64,000 nucleotides of DNA from Isoetes taiwanensis. Its lineage: Eukaryota > Streptophyta > Lycopodiopsida > Isoetales > Isoetaceae. A model generated the notes under the pieces. That model was not told the origin of the DNA. It ran no database searches and saw only the letters and a program-made list of their open reading frames with translations. The stretch is from positions 7,023,563-7,087,562 of the forward strand of contig JAJEKV010000014.1 of assembly GCA_021234155.1 (NCBI GenBank). Reading direction: 5' to 3'. The first letter of the stretch is position 1, and each line of letters starts with the position of its first letter. Both the position numbers and the translations under genes were made by a program. Shown in pieces: positions 37,321-49,418 of the stretch.

Positions 37321-37356
37321 AAAGGTTTTTCCCCTGAAAACCTTTCGAGGCAGGGG
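37321..37356 (+). promoter_or_regulatory. possible H-type pseudoknot in LINE 3' UTR
   Basis: Stem 1 pairs AAAGGTTTT (37321-37329) with AAAACCTTT (37337-37345), nine perfect pairs. The loop contains CCCCTG (37331-37336), which can pair with CAGGGG (37351-37356), six perfect pairs. One nucleotide forms the first loop and five (CGAGG) the last. L2-like and other LINE transcripts are often recognised by their RT through 3' structures, so this may be the priming signal. The role is inference. Confidence 0.55.
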
Positions 37357-37459
37357 TTTTTTAATCCTAGTAGTAATGATTGTACTAGCCCATTGTATGG
37401 GTCCCATGACCTATTGGTCTCCGTGGACGTTAAAAAAACTATTCTATTCTATTCTATTC

Positions 37460-39400
37460 ATGCTTAAGTCATAAGTACAATGGCTGAAATGATTCCAATA
37501 ACAAATGTACATGTTTACGTCAACAAGAAGTAATGCCATAAAGATTAAATCTGCCTGCATGTTTGTGTTATTTGACAGATGAATAAATGCTAACAAACAT
37601 AGCTGGTAAGCACAACAGACCTCTAGAAAACAGTCATCTAGAAAATAGTCATGTACATGGTAATTTTACAACAAGACCATTTCAGCACTTTTTTCCTTAT
37701 AGTTAAAGAGAGAATAACCGTAATAGAAGTAATAGAAGGTAGCCTTTATATTTAGATATGGCATACCAGTGAGTGTTTGCGAAGATGAAATATTATCAAA
37801 AACATAATAGATCTTCAAATAAAGATCCAGAAGTATTTTCAGATAGTTTGGAGTCAAGACTCTTCAAGTATAATGTGAAGCCTGATATCGCATTTATAAC
37901 CATAGAAGTTGGGAATAGAGAGGACCTGAAAAGTTTATATTCTATTTTTAAGTCCCGAAATCCAATGTTCTTTCTGATCGCTAAAATGTCCTTGTGGAAT
38001 TTAGAATTTTGCTGATACGTGCCAGATGTGTATAATTCCATGTCTATGGCTCTGCTAGCCATAAAAATGACAGACTTCTGCTTTGTGTAGTTATATGCTA
38101 CATCCACAGGTCAAATGTGTGTTGCTCCATGCATAAGGCTTTACTAGCCAGAAAAATGACCTCTAGATGCCATTACAGTAAACCATTAAATTTCTTATAC
38201 GTCCTATCATATGGAGGCTATTTTCCACATTTTGTGTGTAAGACAGCAAGGCCCCCTATAGACCCATTGTTCAGCATGTATTTTTTGAGACAAAAAATTG
38301 CCACTAAAAATATATGACCCATATGAAATTGGTAGAGATAGCAAATTAACGGCCTATTGCCCACCAAGGTTAGCTTAGCTGCCACCCCTTCATACAATCA
38401 TGAGGGGAATTCACATGCCCAGACTACAATGCTGTGAGCAGCAGGTCACAATTGCTTTCAAAGGTTAGCATAAGGTCTAAACCTACATAGTTTTGAGAAG
38501 AGTAAAGCTAAAGGCTACTGCTATAGTGCACTAAGGGCCATGTTAATTGGAAGGCGAAAGCACCCATCATCCAACTCCCTGCCCATAAGTTCAAGTGGTG
38601 CAACAGTCAATTTTTCCATACGAAAAGACTTGGTCATGAGGAATTAAAAGGCCAAACCTTTTAAAAAAATCTCCTTGACATATAACACCTCCACATTGTA
38701 CTCCAAGGTGTCAAGCTTTCCAGCATAGCTCTAGGGGCAGCACCTCTGAAAATTTGGGAACCAAAAGCCCTTTTGCTTCCAAAGGAAATCCTACCATTTT
38801 AACATTCAAATATGTGAAACAGGGAGAAGTTTATGGCTATTTCTATAAGTCCATCCGCGTAACCAACCTAAACGTCTGTATATGCCTTTTCCTGAAGGGT
38901 CAGGGGTTACATAACCTAGAACCTGTGCCTTGAGCAGTGCAAAAACAATGTTAAATTTGATATATATAGTTATTCACAGAGCTGGTTTGTCAGATTCAGG
39001 TGCTTGTACATCTGCAGGCTCATTTTCATCTATAACTGTAACATAGTGTCGTTTGGTCACAAACCTTATGCCCAGGCCTTGATTCTTGCAATCTAAGTTT
39101 CATTCGCAGCTGCAGCAGAGTTACACCTGGCTACTGATCATTTCTACCAGACCTTGATTCTTGGGAGCAAGGTGATTGAACAGGTTTCTTTCCTAGTTTC
39201 AAGCATTTTTCAAATTGAAATCCAAGTTTTCTATTTGCCCATTTTAGTTGTGGCCAGAACCTTAAAGCATTTCTGCTTAGTTTTGTTTATCTCTCATATT
39301 TGTTCAAGCCATTTTTTCATGAAATAGAGGAAGTAATCTATGGTCATAAATCTGGCCTTCAAGCATTCAATATTATATGAGATACAACTTAGAAAGAAAA
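37460..39400. other. unassigned spacer
   Basis: No gene or known repeat family is visible. Only short frames without family resemblance occur. Confidence 0.4.
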
Positions 39401-39406
39401 TACAAG

Positions 39407-41665
39407 TTAGAAAGAAAAGTTACCGTTGTTTTGGTCGTGTTTCTCCTTAAGCCTCAGTATTGCTGTTTGTCTCCTTGCTTTGGCTGCCTCATCCGTATAT
39501 TGTCGCATCCCAAATAACCAACAAAGTCTCATTCTACCAGGAGCATATAATTGATCCCTAAGTCTGAGCGTGTTCATTTTCCATAATTGATCCGCTATTT
39601 TTTTCGAATCTCTCTCTTCCTTCTTCTCTTTTGCTTTCTTGGCAGCAATCTCTTTCAAAGCCTTTCGCTTTTCCTGTTCAAGCCTTTTTTCTGCCATTCT
39701 CTGTTGCTTTTGTATTTCCAATTCTTCTTTCCGAGCTTTCTCTTCCAAGATGAACCTACACCATTCATCTGACGAAACATGAAGCACTCCACGCAAATCT
39801 GGAATTGCCTTTCTTCCTCTGTTAGTAGGCTGAGATGCAGTATTATTATATCTATCATTCTCATCTGTTTGGGTTCTTGTGAAAGATCCAAATATAGGTG
39901 TTCTTCTAGCTGTTGGAATAACCCTAGATGTTCATGCAGTATTGGACATCAAAGAATTAAGATCAATGTTTGTAAAGGGCTGCCTATACGAAGTTTCCCA
40001 ACACCGAAACCCTCTTTGTAACGGAGCCAAGTGGTCTTCTATGTCATGACTTCATGGGTTCACTATTTTATTCATATGCTCAAGCTCACCAAACTGATCC
40101 ATGGCTTGACTTGGTAAGCTTTCTTGATCAGAGGAATCCTCAAGCTGGTCAAATGGATCCATAGCTTGTGGTAGACTTTCTTGATCAGACACATCTCCAA
40201 GATGACCATATTGATCTACAACAAATTCATCTACAAGATGGCCTACAGGGTGGTTCATTACGGGCTGGTTTAGTGGAGTGTTACCAGTGTGACCTTCATC
40301 CAATGCATGCGAGACAACTCCATTGGGTAAAACTGCTTTCTTGTTCAAAGGCCATATGCCTGTTGCCCTAAAACCAGCTCTGATATTAGTATCAGTCAGA
40401 GAATCCCTTATTGCATACCATATTAAAGTAGCCAAATCTTCCTTTGACGGCTCCACCCAACGCCTCTCAAGCATGTACTTTGCTCTATATTTCTGGAATG
40501 CAGTCTTAAAGGGAGCAAAGCATGCAACATCAAGTGGTTGTAGTTTATGTGAAGTGTGTGGTGGCAAAACATAAAGATGAATCCCCATCTCTTTGGCAAT
40601 AAGAATCACATCATTGTCAACATGGCTGCCATGGCCGTCCAAAATGATGAGATGTGGATTGGAAGGGTCAACACCACCAGGTACATTTTTTTGAAGTGAA
40701 TTAGCCAACATTTAAAGAGTTCACTTGTCATCCAAGCTCGGTATTGAACAGCTTGCCTTGCTCCTCTTTCACAACCATTGATATAACATCCCCTTAGTCG
40801 CTTTCCTTTGAAAATATAGTAGCTCGAAAGTCTATATCCTTCTGCATTACAACAGGCCAGAACTGTAACCCATTCTCTATTTTGCATCACCACTTCATGC
40901 ACGTTTCTTGCACCCCTTCTAGCAATAATTTTCATCCCTCTCACTTTTCCAGCTTGCACACCTGTTTCATCTGCATTCCAAATCTTGGAGGGGGGAAACT
41001 GAAACTCATCGTACACTCTCTAAACTATTATAAAATGCATGTAAGTTTTGCTCAGATAAAGCCATAGCACGTGCTGTATCTAGCGTCTCAGCAGAACGTA
41101 AGGAGATCTCCGGGTGCCTGGCATGAAAGAGCTGCCACCATTTCCTTCCAAGAATGCCATTCTTGAAGGGTGTGGCTCTATCAACACATATTTCAACAAC
41201 CTTTTCCTTTAGCATGCCTATTGTCACTCCTCTACCTTCATCTGCATTTCTCAAACACCAATTTACAATCTCTAATTCCTCTTCATCACTAAGATACCTG
41301 GAATGTTTTCCCTGCTTGCGTTGTGACCTCCCATATAGATGGTTTCTTATAGTTGATTCAGGAATACCGTATTCTCGTCCAGCTGCTCTAATGGACATAG
41401 TATTATCTTCAACATCATTTATAGCTGCATCTAGATCTTTGACTGTCCATGATCCTCTTCTTGCCTTTAACTTTGCCTTGGATGTGCTTGCTGAAATGTC
41501 CCTTCTCCTCCTTTTGCTTCTTGCACCTTTAATTTGCTTAGCAGATGCAATTGAAATTGGTGTTGATGCTGAATCAGTAACAACATTCATGGTATTGCGT
41601 TTTGAACGTAATAGAATGAGAAGAGGAATTTCAGAATTACAACCTAATGAAGACAGTATAGTCAT
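39407..41665 (-). pseudogene. pogo/Tigger-like DDE transposase
   Basis: A cut-and-paste transposase of the Tc1/mariner superfamily, pogo branch. The N-terminal part (41665-41006) has a basic stretch, a psq-type helix-turn-helix (AAGREYGIPESTIRNHL) and a CENP-B-like helix-turn-helix (NGILGRKWWQLFHARHPE). The catalytic core shows the first Asp in WNADETGVQAG near 40970, the second in ILDGHGSH near 40640 and the third in LQPLDVACFAPFK near 40540. The C-terminus (about 39940-39407) is a charged coiled coil (EEKARKEELEIQKQQR). There are two single-base losses: near 41020 (SLESV to YDEFQ) and near 40690, where an A7 run needs eight A (HFKK to NVPGG). A stop near 40052 separates core from tail, perhaps across an intron. 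I could not locate terminal inverted repeats. Confidence 0.88.
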
Positions 41666-41699
41666 TATATGATAGAATGAAAGGATAAGATTAGATCAA

Positions 41700-43955
41700 A
41701 CATAAACTGTCAATCAAAATCTGCATGTAGTGCCAACTGAGCAAAATATACCTTCAGAAAAGCGAAGAAAACATTATTTTTAATGGTGCCTTTCAAACAT
41801 GGAAGAGGCCTTCTTCAGAACTTAGAACTTACCATCTGAACAGTTCATGGTCCTTAACGTGAAAATTGGCATGATCCTTACCGTGAAAGTGCACCATGGG
41901 ATACAGTATCCAACCATAAGTTTAGTCCTTTCTCTAGTTGTGGCCGTAAGCCAATCAAATTTTCACCAGAAGACCCGCTGTTCAACTATAGTAAAATGGA
42001 TGTAAGACATCTGCGAGTTGATGCAGATGGCTGCAACATTGAAATAAGTAGTGTTGTAAACACACAGAGATGTCTGATACATCCCCCCAGCATTATTCAC
42101 TTATCTTCCTTTGGAGCAATTTGGCCTAATGAAGAATCAGATTTAGTGTGCTGAATAAGTTAAGGTTCAACACTCTATCCTATAGAACAAAAATCTGCAA
42201 CAAAGTCGCAGACTGTCCAACTAATGCAGGAAACTTAGAATTTTTGCCACACATGCATCAATTGAAACCATATAGATGGGACGCCTCTTCCACGTTGAAC
42301 TTATAGCAGTTCTCATCTATCACATGCCAAATGCACAATCACTTTGTTCATGAGATGAGGTATAAATCAAGATCTTATGCAAGCCATGATGAATATAATG
42401 GGAACTATTGGTTTGCCATTTTACTTAAGAATGTTGTGTTTGGAATCTTTATTGTTCAGTCCTGTTCTTTTCTGAATATACATGTGCTGGAATACATCCC
42501 TTCTTCTTTTGTAGTCTGGCATAAATGGTGTAAGTAAACATGATTAAAAAGTCGTCTAAAGTTACTTTCTTTGTTTTCTCTCATACCGCATTATTAGGCA
42601 GCGACGGAGGATTTGATCAAGGTGCATTCAAGCATTAAACCGTTGAGCTCAATCGCAACATTGTAGAAAGGCTTCCTACTTTTCATTGGCAAGCTGCATT
42701 ATTTATTATATGTGGAATATTACGGAATGCAAGCCAGTTTGAAAAGCTCTAATCTCGTTGCAGTTTATATATTTCTACGCAGGCAAGCAGGTGCTTTGGA
42801 ATACCTCTCATTATCGAATTGCAGTAGAGGAAAAGGATGTGCATTGACAATTCTCAAGGTCCTGGTCTACAAAGAAAAGATCTAATGACTAAACGAAGAA
42901 TATATATATTTTGTTTGCTCCCGGTGCAATTTGCAGCTTAGATTAGAGGAATGGATCAATCCGTTTCTATCTAAAAAACACTGTTAAAGCTCAATCTGTT
43001 CCTGCTTAGAAGTTCTTGTTGAGCTCCATTATTTATTATATGTGGAACACTACCAAATGCAAGCCAATTCGAAGAGCTCTTTCCATGGTAGTCTGTCCTT
43101 AATGCTTAGCATCAGATAATTATCACGCTGCATTTTGTATATTTCTATGCAGGCAAGTGGGTGCTTTGGATGCCTCTCATTCTCTGAGGCATTGCTCCGA
43201 ATATTAAATTGCAGTAAATGGAAAAGGATGAGCAATTTTGTTGCAAATTTGTAAGCCAATCAACTAGATTCAGATTGTACAACCAATGTAGGACAATTAG
43301 AATCTTTGCCATACATGCAGCAATTAAAATACTTATATTGCTTCTTCCAGGTTGCACTTATGCATATGAAATACTAGTGAGCAGTTATCATCTATGCACA
43401 TGCCAAATGCTAAAGAAGGAACAATTATTCTGTTCAACACTGTCAAAGCTCAATCGGTTCCTATTTAGAAGTTCTTGTTGAGATACATTATTTATTACAT
43501 GTTGAATTCGAAGAGCTCTTTCCATAGTAGTCTATACAAAATGCACATGGCAATAGCTGCATATATTATGGTCTTCTTTAAATTTCCCAATTAATTGCAG
43601 TCCTTAGGATAGTTCTTATTGTAGTTTAGTTTTGTGTTTTGTACTTCTATCTCTAGCAACTTCATGCAAAATGATCTTCATGCAAAAGCAAGCGTGGATG
43701 TTGCTGGAAATTATTTGATTTGTAGACAGTGACTAGTGCAAGGGATTTGCTCAACAAGTTGGTGTTAGATTGACCCCAAGATGAGAGCTGAGATGTCAAG
43801 AGGGTTTTCATTTGCACTACAGAATTAAAAATAAGATAGGTGCCACTTTGCACCTCCAAAAAATTAAGAACAATCAATGACAATGATAGATGCCATGTTG
43901 CATGACAGGACATTAAGGCCCAGTAAAAACACATGCTAGGAAATTAGCCTAGCGC
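41700..43955. repeat. diverged repeat-bearing DNA upstream of a Helitron terminus
   Basis: No gene is visible. About 150 bp at 42197-42345 recur in diverged form at 43240-43410 (shared: CATGCA-CAATT, CATCTAT-CACATGCCAAATG). A TTATTTATTATATGTGGAA block near 42703 recurs at 43031 and, weakly, 43489. GAAGAGCTCTTTCCAT recurs at 43073 and 43510. The layout suggests internally duplicated cargo of a non-autonomous Helitron. Confidence 0.5.
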
Positions 43956-43959
43956 TTTA

Positions 43960-43989
43960 GCCCGGCAATGCCGGGCACACGTTTACTAG
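43960..43989 (+). mobile_element. Helitron 3' terminus
   Basis: A perfect hairpin GCCCGGC-AAT-GCCGGGC (43960-43976) is followed after nine bases by CTAG (43986-43989) and then T. This is the classic Helitron 3' end: a GC-rich stem-loop shortly before a CTRR terminus, inserted before T. The 5' end (TC, preceded by A) cannot be fixed from one copy, and no Rep/helicase gene is present. The element should extend leftward and be non-autonomous. Confidence 0.65.
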
Positions 43990-44773
43990 TTACATGTTGA
44001 AAAGCAAAGCACTATATCCAAGGGGAATAAAGCATAAGGATCAAAGATTGTATCTCTTCAAGAGCTTCCAAGCAATACATACCATGGAAATCAAAATGGA
44101 AACCAATCAAAGTAGCAATGTATGCATGATCTATATACATTAAATAACTATTTCACAATGTTGATACTCACCTCACCTACAGATTGGCCTCTAATCAATC
44201 TATTTTGTCTGGAAAGAAAACTATTCTCCTTGCATATGTCCAAGCTTCAATAAGGGAAATCTACTATGCTTGAGCATACTATAGCTTCTGAAATGGAATT
44301 TCTAGGTCTTAACACCTCTTTGCTTCAAGAGCTCCATCTTTGGGAGAAAATTGGGAGCAAATCTACGGTAAGGAAAATTTGGAGGCAAATATGGCCAGAT
44401 GAGTTCGGCCAGTTGCAAAAGAAATAGAGGGGGTAAAAAGCTAGCTGGAATTGCGAGCGAATACAAATGTGAATTTTCCTTACAAGCAAAGAAGCCCTAC
44501 TCTCCTCTATCGCTAGATTAGAGCCAGATCCTGGGCACTTATACCTAAGGAGGGTATGGCATTTGCGTTTGAAGGTTAGCGACCCCCTCCAACACACATA
44601 TAGGCATTTTTGAAAGGCAATCCTCTCTCTATACATGAAAGTGGTCTAAAAAATGCCCTCCATTGAGCTCCCGTGGGTTATACCCCAATCGAAGATTAAT
44701 CACTTGGGAGCCGGATAAGCTTCCGAAGACGAATGCCAAAAAGGAAGTTGCCAGATTTGGACAGCAATCCAAG

Positions 44774-44813
<40 letters not shown>

Positions 44814-46090
44814 AATCTGTCAAGACAGACTTCAATCCTACATTTAACCTTTTCAAGGAAAAACTTCAGATTCAATAAGCAGCCTAAGTACCAAACTGGT
44901 GACATTTAGTACAAAGCCATGATCTGGTTATCATTCAATAAAGACTCCAAAAAGTAATATATAGTAGTGACAAATTAACAGAAAGTGAAGAATGATGCAA
45001 CAAACTTTAGATATGACCTGAGAACAGGTTCAACTCAACTTACATTTTAGCTTTATAATAAGCTATAACTGAAAGGATTTAGTCAAAAAACAGCCTCTCA
45101 GCTTTACATTTTGAAAGAGAATAGATTTTGAGAATTGATCAAGTCCAATCAACAAGAATTAGACCCTGAATTTCGTCAATCTTCCATTTCTTGAACAAAA
45201 CATAGCAGGGAGTAGAAGTTCCTGTTACCTGCAGTAGAACCAGAGGACAGTTAGCCAAGAACATGGGTAAAAGCCTAAGCTACTAGCAGGTGTCATAAGA
45301 GCTTCTAGGTTTATGCCCCTTCACCCTGCTTGTTTTACAAACAAATGTGGGGAATGGTCAGCATATATATCCATACTGTCTATAAAAGCCCATCAGACTC
45401 AATGATCTTATTGCTAACAAGCCTAGCTTTAACATAGGATCATTACATGTATATAGTCAAAAAATGGGCCATAAAGAGTGAGCAGAAATCCTAAAGTTAC
45501 AAATAACCTGTATAATTATGAGATCCAGCCAACAGAAATATAACAATACTTTTAAATAACATCATGCAGTTTGCTAAGTCTCAGTTAGAGCACATCTATA
45601 TTCTTCATCTGTTGAAACTTTTAGGCAAATAAATCAGCACATAGAGTAATGGTCAGCACATAGAGTAGAACTGTTTATGAAGCCAGCTTTAAGTCTAAGT
45701 ACAACTAGCATAAGAAAACCATATGGAAAAGAGATACAGTATGAGTTTGGACTAGTTCGTTGCAAACTATAAATTGCTAATGGCAAGTCATTTCCTGAAT
45801 ACATATCATTGGCTTAAAGCGATTCTACATGCCAGATCATATACGTCATAGCAGAATAAAAAGGAGCAACATATAATAACTGTAAGGCCATTTATTGGTT
45901 TAATGCTTAAATAATAAATTAACAAACTATAATTATAGCCCTATGCAGATCTTATCCTTTCTTAAGCCCATAGCAAATGCTGTATGACTGTATGCTTTAA
46001 CACAAACCAAATAGATAGAAGAAGAAGGATTAACTCCAATTTTCCATGGGCCAGGTAATATAGAATAGAAACTTTAGCTCAATCAAATGA
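43990..46090. other. unassigned spacer with long A-run
   Basis: No gene is supported. An A-run of about 30 lies near 44779-44808. The bases after it (AAATCTGTCAAGACAGACTT) resemble those after the A-run near 55670 (AAATCTGTTTCCAGACTTCC), hinting at a shared repeat. Confidence 0.4.
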
Positions 46091-46093
46091 AAC

Positions 46094-46372
46094 CTGAGAG
46101 TTGCGCTCCAGATCACAAGCATAGTCTTGAATTTCGTCATATCCATGCACCAGCTTAGGGAATCCAAGTATTTGGGCAGTATTCTCCACTCTATTTTCCA
46201 AGCTGGTTTTCCCAATAGCTGCTTCAGAGTTTGCAGCAGTTTCCTCAACGTTTTGCATGACATTCTTGTCATCCCCATTCTTTGCCCATGCATCTAAGCA
46301 ACCAGAAGCAATTTTAACCCAAATGCCCATGCTTTTGCTAAAAACGGCAAGCACAGAACTCAGCGCATCGTT
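46094..46372 (-). CDS. possible exon of an unrecognised gene
   Basis: I do not recognise this. A 93-codon frame (from NDALSSVLAVFSKSMGIWV to DYACDLERNSQ) has balanced residue use and ends at a good donor (CAG then GTTTCATT) at 46094. The 5' limit is uncertain. It could be an internal exon of a cellular gene cut by transposon insertions, or chance. No partner exon was found. Confidence 0.25.
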
Positions 46373-46969
46373 CCCAAATTACGGCTCATGCGGCTTACAG
46401 CAGGCAAAATGCCAAATATAAAGCTGCCTAGCCCTAATGTTACCGACAGTCCTTAGCTTAAGGCCCTGTATTGCTCACGAACTACGCCTCCAGCATATAT
46501 TATAACCGAAATCATACCTTTAGGAGACCAACTTGGTGTCTATTTTCTCACGTGCTGATGCATGCCAGAGCTTTACTCTGGCCGCTTTTGTTTTTCACGG
46601 TCTTTCCAGTTGGAGATCTGCAATTTTAGGTTAGACTTGCTTCATAGTGCATAAAATGCGTAATCACATTTAGGACCTTTAAAAATTAACAATAAGTCAT
46701 TGGCTCTTTTCTTCATTCAAGTCTCACCTTTTTAACCCAAGCCTTCTTTCTAAAAAACCAGGGATATTCCCATAGCTGAATTCAACATCAAAGGTAATTT
46801 TAAGAAGGGTAAACACCCACTCATATAATATGTTGTAGCACCCTTATCTCTTACCTTATATGACAATGTACAAACTCCTCACCGTGTTGTTTGTGGAGTT
46901 GCTTTCCTGCAACTTGAACAAAAACCATGTTTTGCAACATAATTTCAATAATTAAAAAAAAAAAAAAAA

Positions 46970-49218
46970 CCCGGCAAATCCTAGCCTTAGACAAAAGCCT
47001 AGCTAGAATTAACGTCTGAATAAGTCAATCCTTATTCAGCATGATCAACCCATACAAAGCCTAGGCAATCTTTGATGGTACTCTACTTCCTTAGTTTCTT
47101 ACACAAATTCTTTAACCAAACCATATAATATCTTTCATATAATATACAAGCCACAAGACATTCTTGTAAACTCCAAATGTATATTTAATTACCAAATAAG
47201 TAGTGGTATTAATTCATTAAAGCCATTGTAGAAGGAAAGCCAATTTGTACAACCAGTAGTCATAAGAATTATAAAATATATACTCTTGGCCTGAAAACTC
47301 CAGATATGTATGTCTTATGTGGACCCAACATGTATTTGTAATCCAGTATTTTTAATTAGATCTTAGCATTCTATGACTTTTATGCTTATGCATAATGTTA
47401 ATAATACATACCTGTAGCATTAATAATCTGAACTTTAAGATGTTAAGTGAAGAATTTTCTCATTGTATTTAGCATGAAAAACGAACATCTATGTTTCTGT
47501 AGAGCAGGGGCAGCATTTAGATTGGCCAATGAAGTTAGAATGCAGACCTATAATGATTATTCATACTATCTTATGTGGAACTAGCCTTTATTCAGAATAT
47601 CATAAACAATGTAAAATTAATCCTGCAAGAGTACATACTCATTGACATACCATAAAACCCTGAAATATCAGCCCATATCTATTCATTGATATGATGGAAA
47701 GAGTCAAAACAGAGCTGTCATTAGATGTATCCTCTGTATGAAGTTTGTTATATGACTGTAATAATGGATGAGCTTACGCAAAATTTAGTGCAGAACACGT
47801 GGAAACAAAATATGCCTGGTTTTCATGAAAGCTGGCCAGACATTCTCAAGATTAAAACTATTTAGGCAGCTTCATATTAAGTATATTGTAGAAAAAACAG
47901 AAGCTACTTATAGAAATGATAGTAAAGCAAGATGTATGCTCCCTCTTTTGTGTCACAACATATTATCTGTTCATCCCTTTGGCAAAATCCAAAGAACTCA
48001 GTTTGAATTCCTTCTACCAGCCAAACACCAACTAAGCAATAGAGCGACAAGGGAAGGAGAGTAATTCGTACCTGCAGCCAACCATCAAAACATTAGCAGG
48101 AAACTGGTAATGATTGAAGGGCCAAAAGGTACATGTGATTACTCTCAGTTTATCACATTTCACCCCTTGTAGCCCATTACCAATCATTAGTCCTAGCTTA
48201 AAATAGAAGGAGAAGTACATACGAAATATAGCTAAGGGTTTTAACCCCCAGATCTAGTGTAGATAAAAAATATCAAATGCAAAATACAGACCAAATAAGT
48301 GTATGTTTATGGGCAAAGCCTTTTTCGAACACAGCAGATCACTCGATTATATGAAGAAACAGGTGTTCCAGGCCATTTATTCTGAGGTGAACCATATACA
48401 AAAACTTAAGCAATTATTATGAAATATACCTGATCGTTGTCTTGTTCAGATACAAAGCCCTCATTTTCTTGTGTTTCTGGAACAGATATAATATTAGCCC
48501 CAGGTCCAGAACCATGCTGGATCTTATTATGAATGGTATCTCCAGAGGATTTTTTCTTGCTAATAGCTTCAACCGATTCATCCTTACTATGTTTTTGTCC
48601 ATGTGCTTCATTATCCTTAGCCATCAGGTTACTGCGAAAGCTGCAATCCAGACTATCTTTGCACCACTGGATCTCCTTTTCAATGCATTCTATATTAAGG
48701 CACTCAAGATCGGAGGAGGAGATAAAGTTATCAGGGTCTGAATCTGAATCCATTTTGTAGCTACTTAGGGTTATACGAAAGCAAATGTCAAGGTCTAAGA
48801 AATCTGTCAGCTCTTCATAAATTACATAGACTCGAGGCAATCTTATTCAGTAGAGAATCTATGAATGGTAAAGCTAATGCATGTGGCACTGTAAAACCCT
48901 GCTAGGTACACATACCTAAGATCATTGGGAATGCGGACGCCTCTTAATGGTATTCGGCTGGTCATCTGGTCCTTGGATGCAAAATCCGGCATGAACTATT
49001 ATGCTTCACGAATGCCTTTAGGGTAGAAAATAGAAACTGGTATAGTGTAACTTAACCCAAAGATATCGTTAAAGTAACCTTATTTCACATATTTTTTAAG
49101 TCCAACAACCATAATATGTAATTCCTTACCATTAGAGGTTCTATTTAATTATGCTTTAGGGGATATGTTCCTAGAGGTATGTAATGGTGACCCATATGAC
49201 CAGTCAACATGTTTCTAA
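46970..49218 (-). repeat. LTR-like direct repeat A (3' copy in element orientation)
   Basis: It is nearly identical to 53393-55644 with a handful of substitutions and small indels (for example GCTGGCCAGAC here against GCGGCGGAC there). It contains an intact copy of the element's first coding exon (48430-48753, minus). High identity means recent insertion or tandem formation. Confidence 0.95.
48430..48753 (-). CDS. first coding exon of the element, copy inside repeat A, intact
   Basis: Start codon at 48753 (MDSDSDPDNFISSSDLECL) and 108 codons to EQDNDQ, then a donor (CAG, GTATATTT) at 48430 in phase 0. The product is acidic then basic, with no domain I recognise. In this copy the exon lies downstream of the RT with respect to transcription, so it would be translated only from a transcript starting inside repeat A, or if elements are in tandem. 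The same exon in repeat B has two frame-changing indels. Confidence 0.6.
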
Positions 49219-49418
49219 AGAAAAAAAACCCTACCACCTCCCGAAGGAAATGCTAAGACCTCTGTATAATTCTGTAATTATAGGGAGGGCTGACCCCTAC
49301 CATTACAGTTGAGGTCAGACCACTCCCTTTAGCATCTGCCTAGCCACTCAGAACCTTTTAAAACTTAAAAGTATTACCTCAAATATTGTGGATAATCTCT
49401 TGCTTCAATACTTCAATG

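Larger units (their letters stand above)
35560..37460 (+). mobile_element. L2-like LINE, 5'-truncated, with ATTCT tail
   Basis: A non-LTR retrotransposon copy entering at about 35560 inside its RT gene and ending in CTATTCTATTCTATTC (about 37437-37460). It carries most of the RT, a C-terminal domain, about 300 bp of 3' untranslated sequence with a pseudoknot-like structure, and the pentanucleotide tail instead of poly(A). A second, oppositely oriented LINE tail is nested at 36445-36660. Two other tails of the family are visible in the window, so the family has been active here. Confidence 0.85.

Noticed and set aside
44629-44905. Minus-strand frames with poly-phenylalanine
   Set aside because: They arise from the long A-run near 44779 read on the opposite strand.
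48032-48220. A 62-codon frame identical at 48032 and 54454
   Set aside because: It is duplicated only because it lies in the long direct repeats; it has no domain and no splice-compatible context.
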